A stretch of 64,000 bases of DNA from assembly GCA_020746835.1 (NCBI GenBank), contig JAGPNK010000012.1, forward strand, positions 62,001 through 126,000, read 5' to 3'. Below the pieces are notes generated by a model, which was given only the letters and a program-made list of their open reading frames with translations, had not been told where the DNA came from and ran no database searches. Positions 33,014-45,115 of the stretch are shown in pieces. This stretch comes from Stachybotrys elegans. Lineage: Eukaryota > Ascomycota > Sordariomycetes > Hypocreales > Stachybotryaceae. Position numbers and translations under genes: made by a program. Positions within the stretch are counted from its first letter, which is position 1, and each line of letters opens with the position of its first letter.

Positions 33014-33582
33014 GATGCCGCTACTGGGGGGGTGCGCGGTGATATATTGACCTGGCGCAAAATCGAGGTGAAAAGGTAATTGGTAGAGAGTTTGGGTGAA
33101 GAACGAACAAGCCATACAGAAGTCGGAATTGACACCAACAATCGTGGTGGGGTAGAGAGGTACCTCCTAGACTTGCCGATGTGGTGAGTTTCACGCAGGC
33201 CGGCGCCTGTTACAACATGTACCTGTGCCACCCAGGCCTCTTTTCACGTGACACTCATAGGAGGCTTGGGCCTTCGCTTACTGCCACCTGTTCGACGTAG
33301 GCTTCTGGGCCAGATCTTCACGACAGCTAAGGTTCGCCAACAAGAGAGAGCTGGCCCAGACGATCCTCGGCGGACTCTGGCAATCCCAGCCTCGGAATTG
33401 GCCCCGTTATACTTCAACACATGGCCTGAACGACCCCTGCTACTACTCATCATCTTCGAAAGCTGGCACTCCAAGCTCCAATCCGTCTTTGACAACCCCT
33501 AATTCTCCCCACCGCCGCTCAAGGCCATCCCACCTCCGCTCTCATCCTCTCCACGAGCCGGCCACGAACACGACTCACCAAC
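33014..33582. promoter_or_regulatory. Divergent promoter, Mago / Sec26
   Basis: 569 bp between opposite starts. The last 90 bases before Sec26 are C- and CA-rich (TCTCCCCACCGCCGC, CATCCTCTCCACGAG), typical of a fungal 5' leader. No gene seen. Confidence 0.5.
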
Positions 33583-36500
33583 ATGTCTGGCTTTCTGGAA
33601 AACGCCTACAGTCTTGTTCATCAGGACAATGCTGCCGATGTGCCCACCATCAGCGAGCTGCGTACGCAGCTGGAGAAGGGGACAGATGACAGCAAGGTCG
33701 AAACCATGAAGCACATCCTCACCATCATGCTCAACGGCGACCCAATGCCATCCCTCCTCATGCACATCATCCGCTTCGTCATGCCATCCAAATATAAGCC
33801 CTTGAAGAAGCTTCTATACTTCTACTACGAGATCTGCCCCAAGCTGGACGCAAGCGGCAAGCTGAAGCAGGAGATGATCCTGGTGTGGTATGTTCACCCC
33901 TAGACGCCGCGGCACTTGGTTCCCTTCAATGCCTTCAATTCTGGTGTGTCTTGCTAACTGGCGTATTAGCAACGGCATTCGAAACGATCTCCAGCACCCG
34001 AACGAGTACATTCGCGGCAACACCCTGCGCTTCCTTTGCAAATTGAGGGAGCCCGAGTTGATCGAACCTCTCCTATCCTCCGCCCGATCATGCCTGGAGC
34101 ATCGACATGCCTATGTTCGAAAGAACGCCGTGTTCGCGGTCGCTTCCATTTTCCAGCACTCGCCCTCGCTGATTCCCGATGCGTCGGAGCTGATCTCTAC
34201 CTTCCTAGATGGCGAGACTGATCCCACCTGCAAGAGGAATGCCTTCGCTGCCCTGGCTAGCATCGACCATGACGCTGCTCTGCTTTACCTCAGCTCCGTT
34301 TTTGATGGCATCCCCAACGCAGAAGAGCTGCTGCAGTTGGTGGAACTCGAGTTTATTCGCAAGGATGCTGTCCAGAACTCGCAAAATAAGGTGGGTTGCG
34401 GCAAGACAGCTCATCATTGAACATGGCTAACATGCAGCAAGCCTCGATACCTCAGGTTGATCTTCGATCTATTAGAGGCCGGCGCCTCTACCGTGGTTTA
34501 CGAGGCCGCCTCTTCGCTGACAGCCCTGACCAACAACCCTGTCGCTGTAAAGGCTGCCGCTGCCAAGTTCATCGAGCTCAGCATCAAGGAAGCCGATAAC
34601 AATGTCAAGCTTATCGTGCTTGACAGAGTCGACCAGCTCCGGAAGAAGCATGAGGGCGTACTCGACGATCTGATCATGGAGATCCTCCGTGTTCTTTCAA
34701 GCCCAGATATCGACGTGCGAAAGAAGGCACTCGAAATTGCCATGGAAATGATCTCCAGCAAGAACGTCGAAGAAGTTGTGCTGCTGCTCAAGAAGGAGCT
34801 CTCCAAGACTGTCGACCAAGAGTTTGAGAAGAACGCCGAATACAGAGCTCTCCTGATTCACTCGATACATCAATGCGCCATCAAGTTCTCCGAGGTGGCG
34901 GCAAGCGTTGTCGAGCTCCTCATGGACTTTATTGCAGACTTTAACAACGCCTCCGCCGTCGATGTCATTAACTTTGTGAAGGAAGTGGTTGAGAAGTTCC
35001 CCAACCTCCGCACTACCATCGTCCATCGTCTGGTTTCTACACTTGGGGAAGTCCGTGCCGGAAAGGTGTACCGCGGCATCATGTGGATTATTGGCGAATA
35101 CTCTTTGGAGGAGAAGGATATCCGAGATGCGTGGCGCGGAATCCGAGCCAGTTTGGGAGAAATCCCCATTCTCGCTACAGAGCAGCGCCTGCTTCAGGAA
35201 CAAGACGGCGAGAACAAGGCCGACGACCAAGTCAACGGACACTCGAAGCCTTCAGCACCAACGGGATCTCGCAAGGTTCTGGCCGATGGAACATATGCAA
35301 CAGAGACGGCACTCACCAGCCAGTCTTCTGCTGCGGCCAAGCTGGAAGCTGTCAAGGCTGCCCAGAAACCCCCCCTGCGACAGCTTATACTCGATGGCGA
35401 CTACTATCTGGCTACGGTCCTATCGTCGACCCTGGTCAAGCTGGTCATGCGACACCATGAGATATCCGCTGACCAAGCCCGAACGAACGCCCTGCGCGCA
35501 GAGGCCATGTTGACCATGGTGTCCATTCTCCGAGTAGGACAGTCCCAGTTTGTCAAGGCCCCTATCGATGAAGATTCTGTGGATCGAATTATGTCATGCG
35601 TGCGCTCTCTTGCAGACTTCGTGCAGAAGAAAGAACTGGAGACAGTATGGCTGGATGACACTCGTAAGGCTTTCCGTGCCATGGTTCAGGTGGAAGAAAA
35701 GAAGCGTGCGGCCAAGGAAGCCTCCGAGAAAGCCAAGGCGGCTGTTCAGGTTGACGACGTGGTACAGATTCGACAGCTGTCGAAGAAGAATACCACAGAT
35801 GGCATGGACGAGATCGAGGTTGATCTCGAGAGGGCAACAGGGGGTGAGGCTACTGGTGACGACTTGTCGTCCAAGCTCAGCCGCGTGGTCCAGCTCACCG
35901 GTTTCTCCGATCCTGTCTATGCCGAGGCCTATGTCAAAGTCCACCAGTTTGACATTATCCTCGATGTTCTGCTGGTCAACCAAACCACGGAAACTCTGCA
36001 GAACCTCTCTGTCGAGTTTGCAACCTTGGGTGATCTCAAGGTGGTTGAACGACCAACGACGCAAAACCTCGGCCCGCATGACTTCCACAACGTCCAGTGC
36101 ACTATCAAGGTATCTTCCACTGACACTGGTGTCATTTTCGGCAATGTTGTTTATGACGGTGCACACTCGACGGACACGAACGTGGTTATTCTTAACGATC
36201 TTCACGTTGACATTATGGACTATATCCAGCCGGCCACCTGTACTGAGACGCAGTTCCGTACCATGTGGACGGAGTTCGAGTGGGAGAACAAGGTCAACAT
36301 CAACTCAAAGGCTAAGTCACTCCGTGAATTCTTGGACCAGCTCATGGCCTGCACCAACATGAACTGCCTCACGCCTGAAGCAAGCCTGAAGGGCGACTGC
36401 CAGTTCCTCAGCGCCAACCTTTATGCCCGTACAGTATTTGGTAAGAACACCCAGCATTCCCAGGCTTTGTATGATGCAACACTGACCATGAACACCCAGG

Positions 36501-36648
36501 CGAGGATGCGCTGGCCAACCTGAGCATCGAAAAGGAGGGCGAGGATGGACCTATCACCGGATTTGTTAGGATAAGGAGTCGGTCTCAAGGATTGGCCCTG
36601 AGCCTGGGTTCCTTGAAAGGGCTGAATAAGATTGGCTCCTCTACTTAG
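33583..36648 (+). CDS. SEC26: COPI coatomer subunit beta (beta-COP, Sec26)
   Basis: Large coat subunit for retrograde Golgi-to-ER vesicles. Exons are 33583-33887, 33970-34390, 34442-36440 and 36500-36648, giving 957 aa, the usual size. The N-terminal adaptin-like solenoid begins [16 protein letters not shown] and includes [38 protein letters not shown]. The appendage part has [20 protein letters not shown] sequence (here [20 protein letters not shown]) and [16 protein letters not shown]. The end is [21 protein letters not shown]. The second intron ends at GCAGCAAG rather than the earlier GCAG; only that keeps the conserved [14 protein letters not shown] in frame. Confidence 0.97.
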
Positions 36649-37309
36649 CCATGACCATCACGACGAAGGAGGACATGAATGCTAGCCCAGTGTCGGAGAC
36701 GAGAGCTGGGGCAATGAGTAAAGTAACTCAAGATGTCATGATACGGATTGTGGAAGCGGAGTCAAGGTGCGGCCGGGACCAGATATTAAAAATGGATGCA
36801 GCTTTCGACCCGGTGTACAGTCCATTGAGGAGTGGGTGTGATCTAGAAGCAGAAATGAAGTTTAGACAATTATTTCTCGCACAGATTAATCTCATGGCCA
36901 GATTACTACTACCTAGGATTGCAATGCACGGCAACTAAATACACTGAGCGATTTCATTGGCATTTTGATGTTGAAACGACACCTCAAAATGACCTACTGG
37001 TAATCTCTCTAGCGCATCTTCACAATCCAGCTCACAATGTGAGAATAGAATGAACGTAAAACAGATTCCATTCCAGGAAATGCTTCTCCTTCTCGCAACT
37101 GGGGGTATTTAAGTTGTAACAGTCTCAATGGCGCCGGGAATTAGCGAGACGCCTCGAAACTCCGCTTGAAGTACCAGAACCATTCGTGGTAGAGGGGAAA
37201 GGGTAAGACAACAGTTAAGAGCAAAGGAGTGAAAATTGAGATGGATAAACGTAAACAGATTGGGTATTGTCCAAAAAGCAGTAAACGACGATGATGGGAG
37301 AGTAGGTTA
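36649..37309. other. Convergent 3' region, Sec26 / UBTD protein
   Basis: 661 bp between stop codons. No gene, repeat or RNA recognised. Confidence 0.5.
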
Positions 37310-38317
37310 CTAGGGATTGGTATCAAATATCAAGGCATTGACAACGTGGCCAACTTGCCAGCCCTGGGATTCCAAGGATGCATTTTCCTTGAGCATCTTA
37401 CCCATGTAGGCCATGCGGATCCTCTTGTCGAGCATCTGGAACAAGTATGTAAGCGATACTGTGTAGAACAGTAGAGGCAGATTGTCGACTTACCCTCGCT
37501 TCTTCGGCGACTCTGTGGCTGAGCGTCTTGACTGTATCTTGCTTGGAGATGTTGACGACAACATCACGGCCATTCTCGCTTAGTCGAGCGCGCACAGCAA
37601 TTTGTTCACGGACGTCGACAACAGCCTTTCCCCTGTCCTCTCGCCTCTTCTTAAGGTCTTCATCATCCTCGCCCGCGGTCTCGTCGCCTGTATTAGATGC
37701 ATTGACTTTGACATCCAGCCGGTCCTCTTCAACAAGGTTGTCGGGATCGCATACGACCCATTCCGGAATTTGATAATAGTTGCCCAGTGAGTCGTATACG
37801 CCGTTGACGAGGTTGCCGGAAGGAAGAGAGATTTCAGCAGCGGAGAGTATGGTCTGGGCGGTAGCGAGGCCTTCGTCGTCCTGATCATCCTGGCCAGCAG
37901 AGTCCCACATGACCTGGAGAGCAGCATGGACGGTCTGCCATATCTCGGGTCTACCAGTCACCCGTGTATCAAAGAAGTCGGCGCGCTCATGGTCAAGTCG
38001 GCGCCTCGTCCATCGGCGATCGCGAGACGTCCACTGATGCCGCCGCAGAGGCTTGTCGATATGCTGGTCGAGGGGGCCCTGATCACGGTGACGTCGTCGA
38101 GTTGCGGGATTGCGGCTGGAATGAGTGCTCTCGGGAGAATTCAGAGGCGATGACGGATTGATAGGCCGGGCAGACGCATTGGGGGCACCGCCGGGGTAGG
38201 GCGAGTTCGGGCCCGAGGAACGAGAGACACAGCAGCCCTAAGGACCAGAACGCCTGGTCAGCCAATCTCACTATGAACGGGTGCAAAGAACAAGCGTGGC
38301 AGCAACGAACGTACCAT
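37310..38317 (-). CDS. Ubiquitin domain-containing protein, UBTD1/2 (DC-UbP) family
   Basis: Exons are 38317-38315 (the ATG only), 38237-37494 and 37435-37310, giving 290 aa. The N terminus becomes MGCCVSRSSGPNSPYPGG. Gly2 plus Cys3-Cys4 is a classical myristoylation/palmitoylation signal, so membrane attachment is likely. After a disordered, Arg-rich stretch comes the family's N-terminal domain: HERADFFDTRVTGRPEIWQT, QTILSAAEISLPSGNLVNGV, YDSLGNYYQIPEWVVCDP. A C-terminal ubiquitin-like domain covers VNISKQDTVKTLSHRVAEEA, RMLDKRIRMAYMGKMLKEN and GWQVGHVVNALIFD. UBTD proteins in animals bind E2 UBE2D enzymes; the role in fungi is inferred only. Without the two small flanking exons the protein loses both its lipid signal and the end of its ubiquitin fold. 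Confidence 0.88.
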
Positions 38318-39405
38318 TGTCTAGACCTGGATGAGTCAACGGGGGGCGAGACAAGTCGTGTTCAAAGTCAAGGTGCGAAGAACGGCAAGATTGCGTAATG
38401 TGTGACTACCGCGGTCATGCCATGTCTACCTTGGTTACAAGGGGGGTGGCCAAGCCTACGAGCGGCTGAGCAGAGGGGGGGGATAAGGCGGGGAGCAAGT
38501 CTGCCTGCAAAAGAGAGAAGAGGCAACGAATGGAGGGGTGAAGGACTCAAGAGGCAGGTTGTACAGCTTGTCACGATGGAGCGCCAAGTAGGAATTTTTT
38601 GCAGGGCGTTGCGATTGCGCGGGGCAATATCGGAGATGAGATGTCGACTGGCGCAAAGAATTATCGATTATCGGTGGATGAGCGCAGGAGAGAGGCGATA
38701 TGATATGCGACAGACCGCGGTCTAGACGCGAACGGATTAGATTGCTGGCGAGCCAACCAAAGTGACCCAAAGCTCACCAACAAAAAGCTACACTGTAGGG
38801 TAGACTATATTTCCTCACAGGTAAACCACTTCTCGTACAGTTGAGTAGAGGGAAGTGAACAATTAATATTACCCTGTTGTGTCTGACTGGTAGACTTAAA
38901 TGATAAATGGGATGTCATCCATTGAGTATGGCTTTACCTGGTAGAGAGTCGGGGAACAAGAATATGGTGGTGATAGCAGCAAAAGCTTGCGTGTATTTAC
39001 CTGTCAAGTAACTAACAGCAGCTACGGCTGCGATGATCCATTCACAATTGGACTGTCAACTCGAGCAGGGACGTTGCTTTGCACATAATGAGCCATACCT
39101 GACAAATTTCCCAAGACGGGACGGCCAGATGGTTAAGGTGATGCCCTACCAGGGGATGTACACTCAGAGGGGAAACAGGAGGATAAGTATGCTAACGAGT
39201 CACTTCTGGAACGTCTGTTAAAGTATATCCTTTTTTTTGGCCGTATACCATTTATCATTATTTCTTCTATGCCCCCCTGTGCACGAGGGGAAAACGAGGA
39301 ATGGACCTGGAAGGAATTTGCTGTCATAGCATTAGGCGTAGGGCATACTTTTAGCATTTTTATCGTGACTTGTCACCAAACAAACGCATAAAACAACAAA
39401 CAACC
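38318..39405. promoter_or_regulatory. Divergent region, UBTD protein / H3K9 methyltransferase
   Basis: 1088 bp between opposite starts. The leader just before the methyltransferase gene is CAA-rich (ACAAACAACCATGG). No gene recognised. Confidence 0.5.
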
Positions 39406-40630
39406 ATGGAGCTGGCCACAAGACGACATTTCTTCTACCACGGAAATGAGGTATTGATCATAAACCATCCGCTTGTCTGCTTCCTTCCCCGTTATGCTCA
39501 TTCAGCTGACCGCCCATTCGGCAGGAATATGTCCACGAGAGGCCAGACTGCCACTGGTGCCAGATCCGCTCATTTCCCACGCATCAGACAACTCCTATAA
39601 CCGTCGTCAATGAGGTCGATGGAGAGGTCCTACCCTCTAACTTCCGCTTCATCAACGAGCGCGTATTTGGGCAGGGCGTGCAGCGCGCCGAGGAGAGCTT
39701 CAGGAGCGGGTGTGCGTGCGCCTCTGACGCCAGCTGCCAGTACACGGGCTGTCTCTGCCTCGCGGACATCGACGAGTCAGATTCGAATGACGACGAGGAC
39801 GACGAGATGAATGATGAGTTTGGGGGCAGAGGCGGGTTCAATGAAGATGGGAGCCGTAAGCCCACCCGCGGCTCAGAGCCCCAGAAAGCCTACGCGTATC
39901 ACTCCCACGGCGCCAAGGCAGGCCGGCTTCGCTCCAAGCTGCATGACTCCAAGTTCCCGCTGTACGAGTGCCACCAAGGATGCGCCTGCACCGCGCAGTG
40001 CCCCAATAGAGTTGTTGAACGGGGGAGGACCCTACCACTGGAGATATTCCGCACTGAAAACCGCGGCTGGGGTATGTCTCCCCCCTGATACATGACCCAA
40101 CCCACGGTGGCTCTCGTTTCACACCCGCCCGAGACACTGACAGGAAGGGAAACCGTGGCTTAGGAGTCCGATCATCACATTCCATAAAGAAAGGCCAGTT
40201 TGTCGACTGCTACCTGGGCGAGATTATAACCTCAGCAGAAGCGGATCGACGCCGTGCCGCGTCAGCCATCTCCCAACGCAAGGACGTCTACCTGTTTGCG
40301 CTCGACAAGTTCACGGACCCGGAGTCCCTAGACCCGCGGCTCCGCGGACCGCCGCTCGAGGTGGACGGCGAGTTCATGTCCGGCCCTACGCGCTTCATCA
40401 ACCACTCGTGCGCTCCCAACCTGCGTATCTTTGCCCGCGTCGGTGACCACGCCGACAAGCACCTTCACGACCTCGCCTTCTTCGCTATCAAGGACATACC
40501 CGCTGGGGTGGAGCTGACTTTTGATTATGTTGATGGCGTTGCCGAGGAAGGGGAGGAGCCGAGTGGTAATGTCGAGGACATGACGAGGTGCCTCTGTGGA
40601 AGCTCCAAGTGTAGAAAGTTCCTGTGGTAA
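39406..40630 (+). CDS. dim-5: Histone H3 lysine-9 methyltransferase, DIM-5/Clr4 (KMT1) type
   Basis: Predicted to trimethylate H3K9 and so nucleate heterochromatin; in Neurospora DIM-5 directs DNA methylation of RIP-mutated repeats. Exons are 39406-39450, 39525-40071 and 40164-40630, giving 352 aa. The pre-SET zinc cage shows the cysteines in SGCACASDASCQYTGCLC and YECHQGCACTAQCPNRV. SET motifs are NRGWGVRSSHSIKKGQFVDC, YLGEIIT, the catalytic FINHSCAPNLRI, and LTFDYVDG. The post-SET cage is RCLCGSSKCRKFLW. There is no chromodomain, which is DIM-5-like rather than Clr4-like. A short acidic insert (DESDSNDDEDDEMNDEF) sits inside the pre-SET region. Every catalytic and zinc-binding part I can check is intact. 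Confidence 0.95.
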
Positions 40631-41254
40631 CTGCTACAACATGCCATTCCACCCAGCTACTCACCGAGCGGCAGTGTGTAGGTGTAGTAGGCATAGTGTA
40701 TTCTGCCGCGCATTGCTTGCTGCGAGGTGCACCCGAGCACAGCCAAAAGGGCCAACCAACGCTACAGAGGGTAAAGAAACAGAGCAGCATGTTCCTTACT
40801 GTCACGGCGGCCCTCTTGATATGTGATTGGTGACGTGAAAGTTGACTTTGCATACGAAGAATGTGTGCTCGTCCCGCCCGTAACGGAACTATCCAACTCA
40901 ATAGACTTCTTAGCTGCCTTGATCTGGAGAGTCAGGGCCAGTACCTCACGTAGCAAGTAGCGAGTATATGCCTTGCTTCTGACAAGTCGATTGCTAGCTG
41001 CTCAAAACATCTATGCATCAAATGCCCGATATCCCATACCATTTTTATTCCTGGTATAAACACGCAATTGTACACCGAGGGTTAATCTCGTCACCCCAGC
41101 TTCCCACACCCGAGATGCGCCGTAGCCATTCCTTCCTCCCTATCGCCGAGCCGTTTGTCGGGGCGACTTCCAAATCGAAGCCTCTTGACTTCGGATCGTG
41201 GTTTGGTATTTCGTATGTATAGTTGTCTCTTCTGCACCGAGGTTGCTTCTGCCT
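40631..41254. other. Convergent 3' region, methyltransferase / Sss1
   Basis: 624 bp between stop codons. No gene recognised. Confidence 0.5.
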
Positions 41255-41632
41255 CTAGGCGGCACCGACGAGGATGTTGTTCAGAGGAATGTGGACTGAT
41301 TAGAGAAAAATGGTCAGCTGGTGGTTTCAAGGGTGGCCGTGGGAGGGTGTACGCACTGAGCTTGAGAACGTAGCCGATGGCACCCATAACGATGAAGCCG
41401 ACACCGACGGCCTGGCTGAGCCTGATGAACTCCTTGCGATCGGCTAGCGGGACATGTCAGCAATTGAAGTTCCAAAGAGGCTCCAGCTCGAGCGGGCGCG
41501 CATGCGCAGGAGACGTCAGGGGCAAGGTTGCGCGGGTTTGGACGCACGCTTCTGGCACTTGTTGACGAACTGGACACCGTCCTTGACGAAGACGGTGGGG
41601 TATTCGAGGAGCTCCTGGGTCTGGTCGGACAT
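41255..41632 (-). CDS. SSS1: Sec61 translocon gamma subunit (Sss1)
   Basis: Single-pass tail-anchored clamp of the Sec61 ER protein channel. Exons are 41632-41548, 41443-41357 and 41295-41255, giving 70 aa. The product has MSDQTQELLEYPTVFVKDG, QFVNKCQKPDRKEFIRLSQ, then the membrane helix AVGVGFIVMGAIGYVLKL and IHIPLNNILVGAA. That is the standard Sec61-gamma sequence and size. Two introns in 213 coding bases keep it out of simple ORF scans. Confidence 0.97.
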
Positions 41633-43021
41633 TTTGGCGAATGTGTATGGGGAAGATGCGAAAAAGAGTCGAGACGAGGAGAGTTTGGTCGCGTGGGAAA
41701 CGGCAATGGACAGACGGACGGACGAGCAGCAAGCCAGAGAGACCAAGTGGTATCGATGTAGGTTTGGGAGACGTGGTCCTAGCTAGAGGCGAGCTAGACC
41801 AAACAAGGAGGACCCTGGGAAAAGGCCAATTGGCGACCAGCGGCCAGCCCCCCAATCAATTGGAGCGCAAGGTGTCCTAAAGCTGACTTCTCTCGCCTCC
41901 CGGAATAATACAGTCGCCGTGACGCCGATGATTACCTAAGTTCGCGGGACCAAGACTCAGAACTCAATCTAGCTCGAACGAGAAAATGCGGAGAAGAGCA
42001 TTTTCGACAAGAGTGGGCGACGCACCCCACAAAACCGTTCCCCTCCATCTATGTATCGTTCCGGATGGGTGGGCGAGGCAATGCGACCGACGACAAGGGT
42101 TAGGGGGCCCGAGGCAGAAGCTGTGGCAGGCTGGTCTCCCCAAATAGAAACGCGTTATTGCTGCAACAAGCCCAGACCGGCTGCAGGTTTCATGCACCGA
42201 GCACACCATAAACGTAAACAACCAAAAGAGAGAGAGAGAGAAGGAGAAAGAGAGACATGGGTGGCTTTTCTCCTCCCCCAGAGCTCGGAGATCGAGGGCA
42301 CCAGCTCGGTGACAAAGGTGGGCTGGCCCTGTGGGTGGTTCGATTTCCGGCGCTTCATACCCGAGGCTTCTCTCCACATCACGGGACGGTTCGGAGGCTC
42401 AAGCAGCGTCCTTACCGTGGAACAAGCATTTTACATTACATGTATGTATAAACATTGCATAGCTAGACTGTCTTTCCTACGTCAGGGAACGGGAACGGGA
42501 GCCGGCAAGACGAAACGAAAAGCAGGCCTCGCTGGTGCGGCGGACAAGGCCCGGGCTTGGGGTTCCGGCGACGGTGGTGGCCGATCTGCCCTCCCCCCTC
42601 CCCTCCCTAGAGCAGAGCCATCCATTGCCGAAAAATAGAATATGATTCAAACCTGACCCTGCTGTTTCTCATACATATCCTGTTCTGTCTAGGTTGCCCA
42701 TCACCATGCACTTCCTTTCCTAGTCTAGGTATCAATGCGTATGCAGTGATGCACCACACCACCACCACGCGTGCCTGCCCGTCCAACTTATATATTCTTC
42801 GTATGATCCTGATCTGATCTGCCCAACCATCCCACTCACCATCGTCCTTTTTACCTTCCGCTTTTCAACACCCCCCTCCTTCTCTTCCTCTTTATTTATC
42901 ATTTATTCCAACATTCCTGAACACCTCTCCCCAGAATCCACAACAACACGCGACCTCGATTCCTCCACCAATCTACCAGTCCTTTCCTTCCTCCTAAATC
43001 GCCCGAAAGCAAACCACAGCC
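41633..43021. promoter_or_regulatory. Divergent region, Sss1 / small unknown gene
   Basis: 1389 bp. A GA microsatellite lies at about 42224-42257. The last 180 bases are strongly C/T-rich (CTCCTTCTCTTCCTC near 42877), typical of the promoter and 5' leader of an expressed fungal gene. No other gene seen. Confidence 0.5.
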
Positions 43022-43639
43022 ATGGATCACGCCCCTCAACCCTTTTCGATCTCAACCAGAGTTCACCCAGCCATCCTGCCGCATCTTGGCCAGCCTAAAC
43101 CGCCCATGCCCATGACCCCATGGTAAGCCGAGCCTAGCCCCCCTCTACTCCAACTCTACCCCTACATACCTTACCTCTCTTTACATTACCTTATTATTAC
43201 CCTACTTACTACCTGCACCTTACTACCCGCGGGAGCTTGACTGCAACCTCGACGGGCCACCACCTTCACTACATTTAGCCACACCTCCGTCCTCCGAGCC
43301 TCTCTCGCTATTCTCCCCCCTCCTCTCTTCTAGTCATTCTCCATCCCCCTCACGTTCACCAACCCCTTGTTCAATAGCGTCATATGTCCGACCAGGCTAA
43401 CCATGTCGCCCGCCCTCGTCTCGACTAACAGGGTCCGAACTGTTGCCGTCGCATCTGTACTTGCCTACGGCGCCAAAGTATGCGTTGACATGGCCGCTGA
43501 GCGCCGCTCCTCCCAGGCGCGGGCCCTCGAGGACGATGCCGCGCGCAGGAGGCGCAACGAAATGCTCATGAATGAGTACGGCGACCGCTCAAGCCTCGCC
43601 GAGCTCGAACGCGCCGTCCAATTCTACGAGAAGAAGTGA
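43022..43639 (+). CDS. Small hypothetical protein, possible single-pass membrane protein
   Basis: Exons are 43022-43122 and 43432-43639 with a 309-bp intron (GTAAGC...CTAACAG), giving 102 aa. I do not recognise it. The first 34 residues are Pro-rich (HPAILPHLGQPKPPMPMTPW). A moderately hydrophobic stretch follows (VRTVAVASVLAYGAKVCVDMA), then a charged helical tail (ALEDDAARRRNEMLMNEYGD, AELERAVQFYEKK). Support for it being real: a good splice pair with a CTAAC branch site, an ATG after a C/T-rich leader, and codon use like the neighbours. The intron is long for this window. It might be a small organelle membrane protein, but that is only a guess. Confidence 0.6.
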
Positions 43640-44217
43640 TGAATTCGCCATCTTTCTTCATCCCAGCCAGCCAGTGCCAATCAACCTACAACTGTTGGTC
43701 GCAAAGACCATCCTTGTCCGCCTTCCATCACAATGCTGCAACAATTGGCATTGCGCCGCCCGCGGCACATCGTCTCGCCCTTCCACTTCCCGGGCCTGTG
43801 AAATGGCACCGACCTTGGCGCTCGGAATCAAAATTGCTTTACATTTGTCATTTTTACCACTCATGTTCGGTTCCTTGGGTTTCAATTTGCCGGCGAGGTA
43901 TACCAGGCGTTCATTGTACTTGATGGTGGGAGATGGTTTACGACAGCCCGGCTCTCGACGTATCTTTTTGGGAAAACCTCCCTCTCTACGTCTCTTCACG
44001 ACTATTTATGTATTCAAGGAATGGTGGCAGCTCACTTGGAGCAAGCATCTTGGGTTCACAAACTTGGAATGGATATAGCATCTGGAGCTTCAAATACCCT
44101 CTTCTTTTTGATGAGTCGTGTATACGAGTAAGAGCGACAGCATCAAACTCTCCTAGCTTTCATAGCTTATCATTCTCCAAGCAATACCACATCTCATAGG
44201 TCCCTTCCAAACAGAAC
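43640..44217. other. Convergent 3' region, small gene / BTB gene
   Basis: 578 bp between stop codons. No gene recognised. Confidence 0.5.
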
Positions 44218-45115
44218 CTAGCCCGTAGGAGGCGCATTCAGCTCCTTTCGTTTGTACTTCCGTCCGCTCGTCAATATGTCGGCAAGCTTTCTAGAGAAAG
44301 CTCGGGACACATGGGCCACAAACTGCGGACAGTCTGTGACAGTACCCATGAAATTGTCCCACGCGGTGAAATCGATACCTTCAACAAAATACTTGATCAT
44401 TGTTTCGGCCAACTTCTCTTGGTCCGCTTGATCTCTGTTTAAGGCTTCGAAAGCATCGGCAAAGTCTCGCATCAAGGCTTGCTGCTGTTTCTCATCTGAA
44501 GATGATCGATAGAGGGCTCGATGATTGTTGCCGATGTTGATAAGGATGCATTTGAGCACAAAGTCACCCATGGCAGGGCTGATGAAGCGGTCGCATAGCT
44601 TGAAAACCTCGACGAGGTCCCTCAGCGGAGATTTGGGCGCAGACGTCTCGGGATTCGGATCGGGCGCGGGTGGTGCGTGAGGCACTATGCTGGAGTGGCT
44701 GTACGCGACACCAATGTAAAGGGCGAGATACTTGGGGTTGATGTCGTCGAGGTCAATCACACCCTCCTGTCCCTCCTTGAACTGGTTCTGTAGACACTTC
44801 TCGAAATACCGGGAGTGCTGGGCCAAGACTTGACGGTGGGCGTTGAGTACATCGCCGCCGAGGGTTCTAATATCGATACCGGCCTCGTTATTTCTGCACA
44901 CTGCGGGTTAGCTGGCTCGTGCAAGTTAGAAGATTTGGTCCGGCGGCGTGCTGCCCAAGGCTTTGGGATGGTGTCGTTAAGAACACAAGATTTAGACGGA
45001 GGAAGAAGAGATGATCGAGAGCCACCTACCTGACGGTCCATGCGGTTCTATAATCGGATAGAAGCACAGAAGGGCGCTCGTCATGCGTCTTTGCCTTCTT
45101 CCTCAAAGGCTTCAT
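44218..45115 (-). CDS. BTB/POZ domain protein
   Basis: Exons are 45115-45030 and 44893-44218, giving 253 aa. The BTB fold spans the splice site: LLSDYRTAWTVRNN, then GGDVLNAHRQVLAQHSRYFE, then IDLDDINPKYLALYIGVAY. A C-terminal helical region follows, with FKLCDRFISPAMGDFVLKC. Fungal BTB proteins of this kind usually act as substrate adaptors or dimerisers; no partner domain (Kelch, MATH, zinc finger) is present, so the role is open. The basic start MKPLRKKAKTHDERP was chosen; the frame stays open further upstream. Confidence 0.82.

Noticed and set aside
35550..36362. 270-aa open frame in another frame of Sec26
   Set aside because: Ser/Arg/Thr-rich shadow of the beta-COP coding frame, which is conserved throughout.
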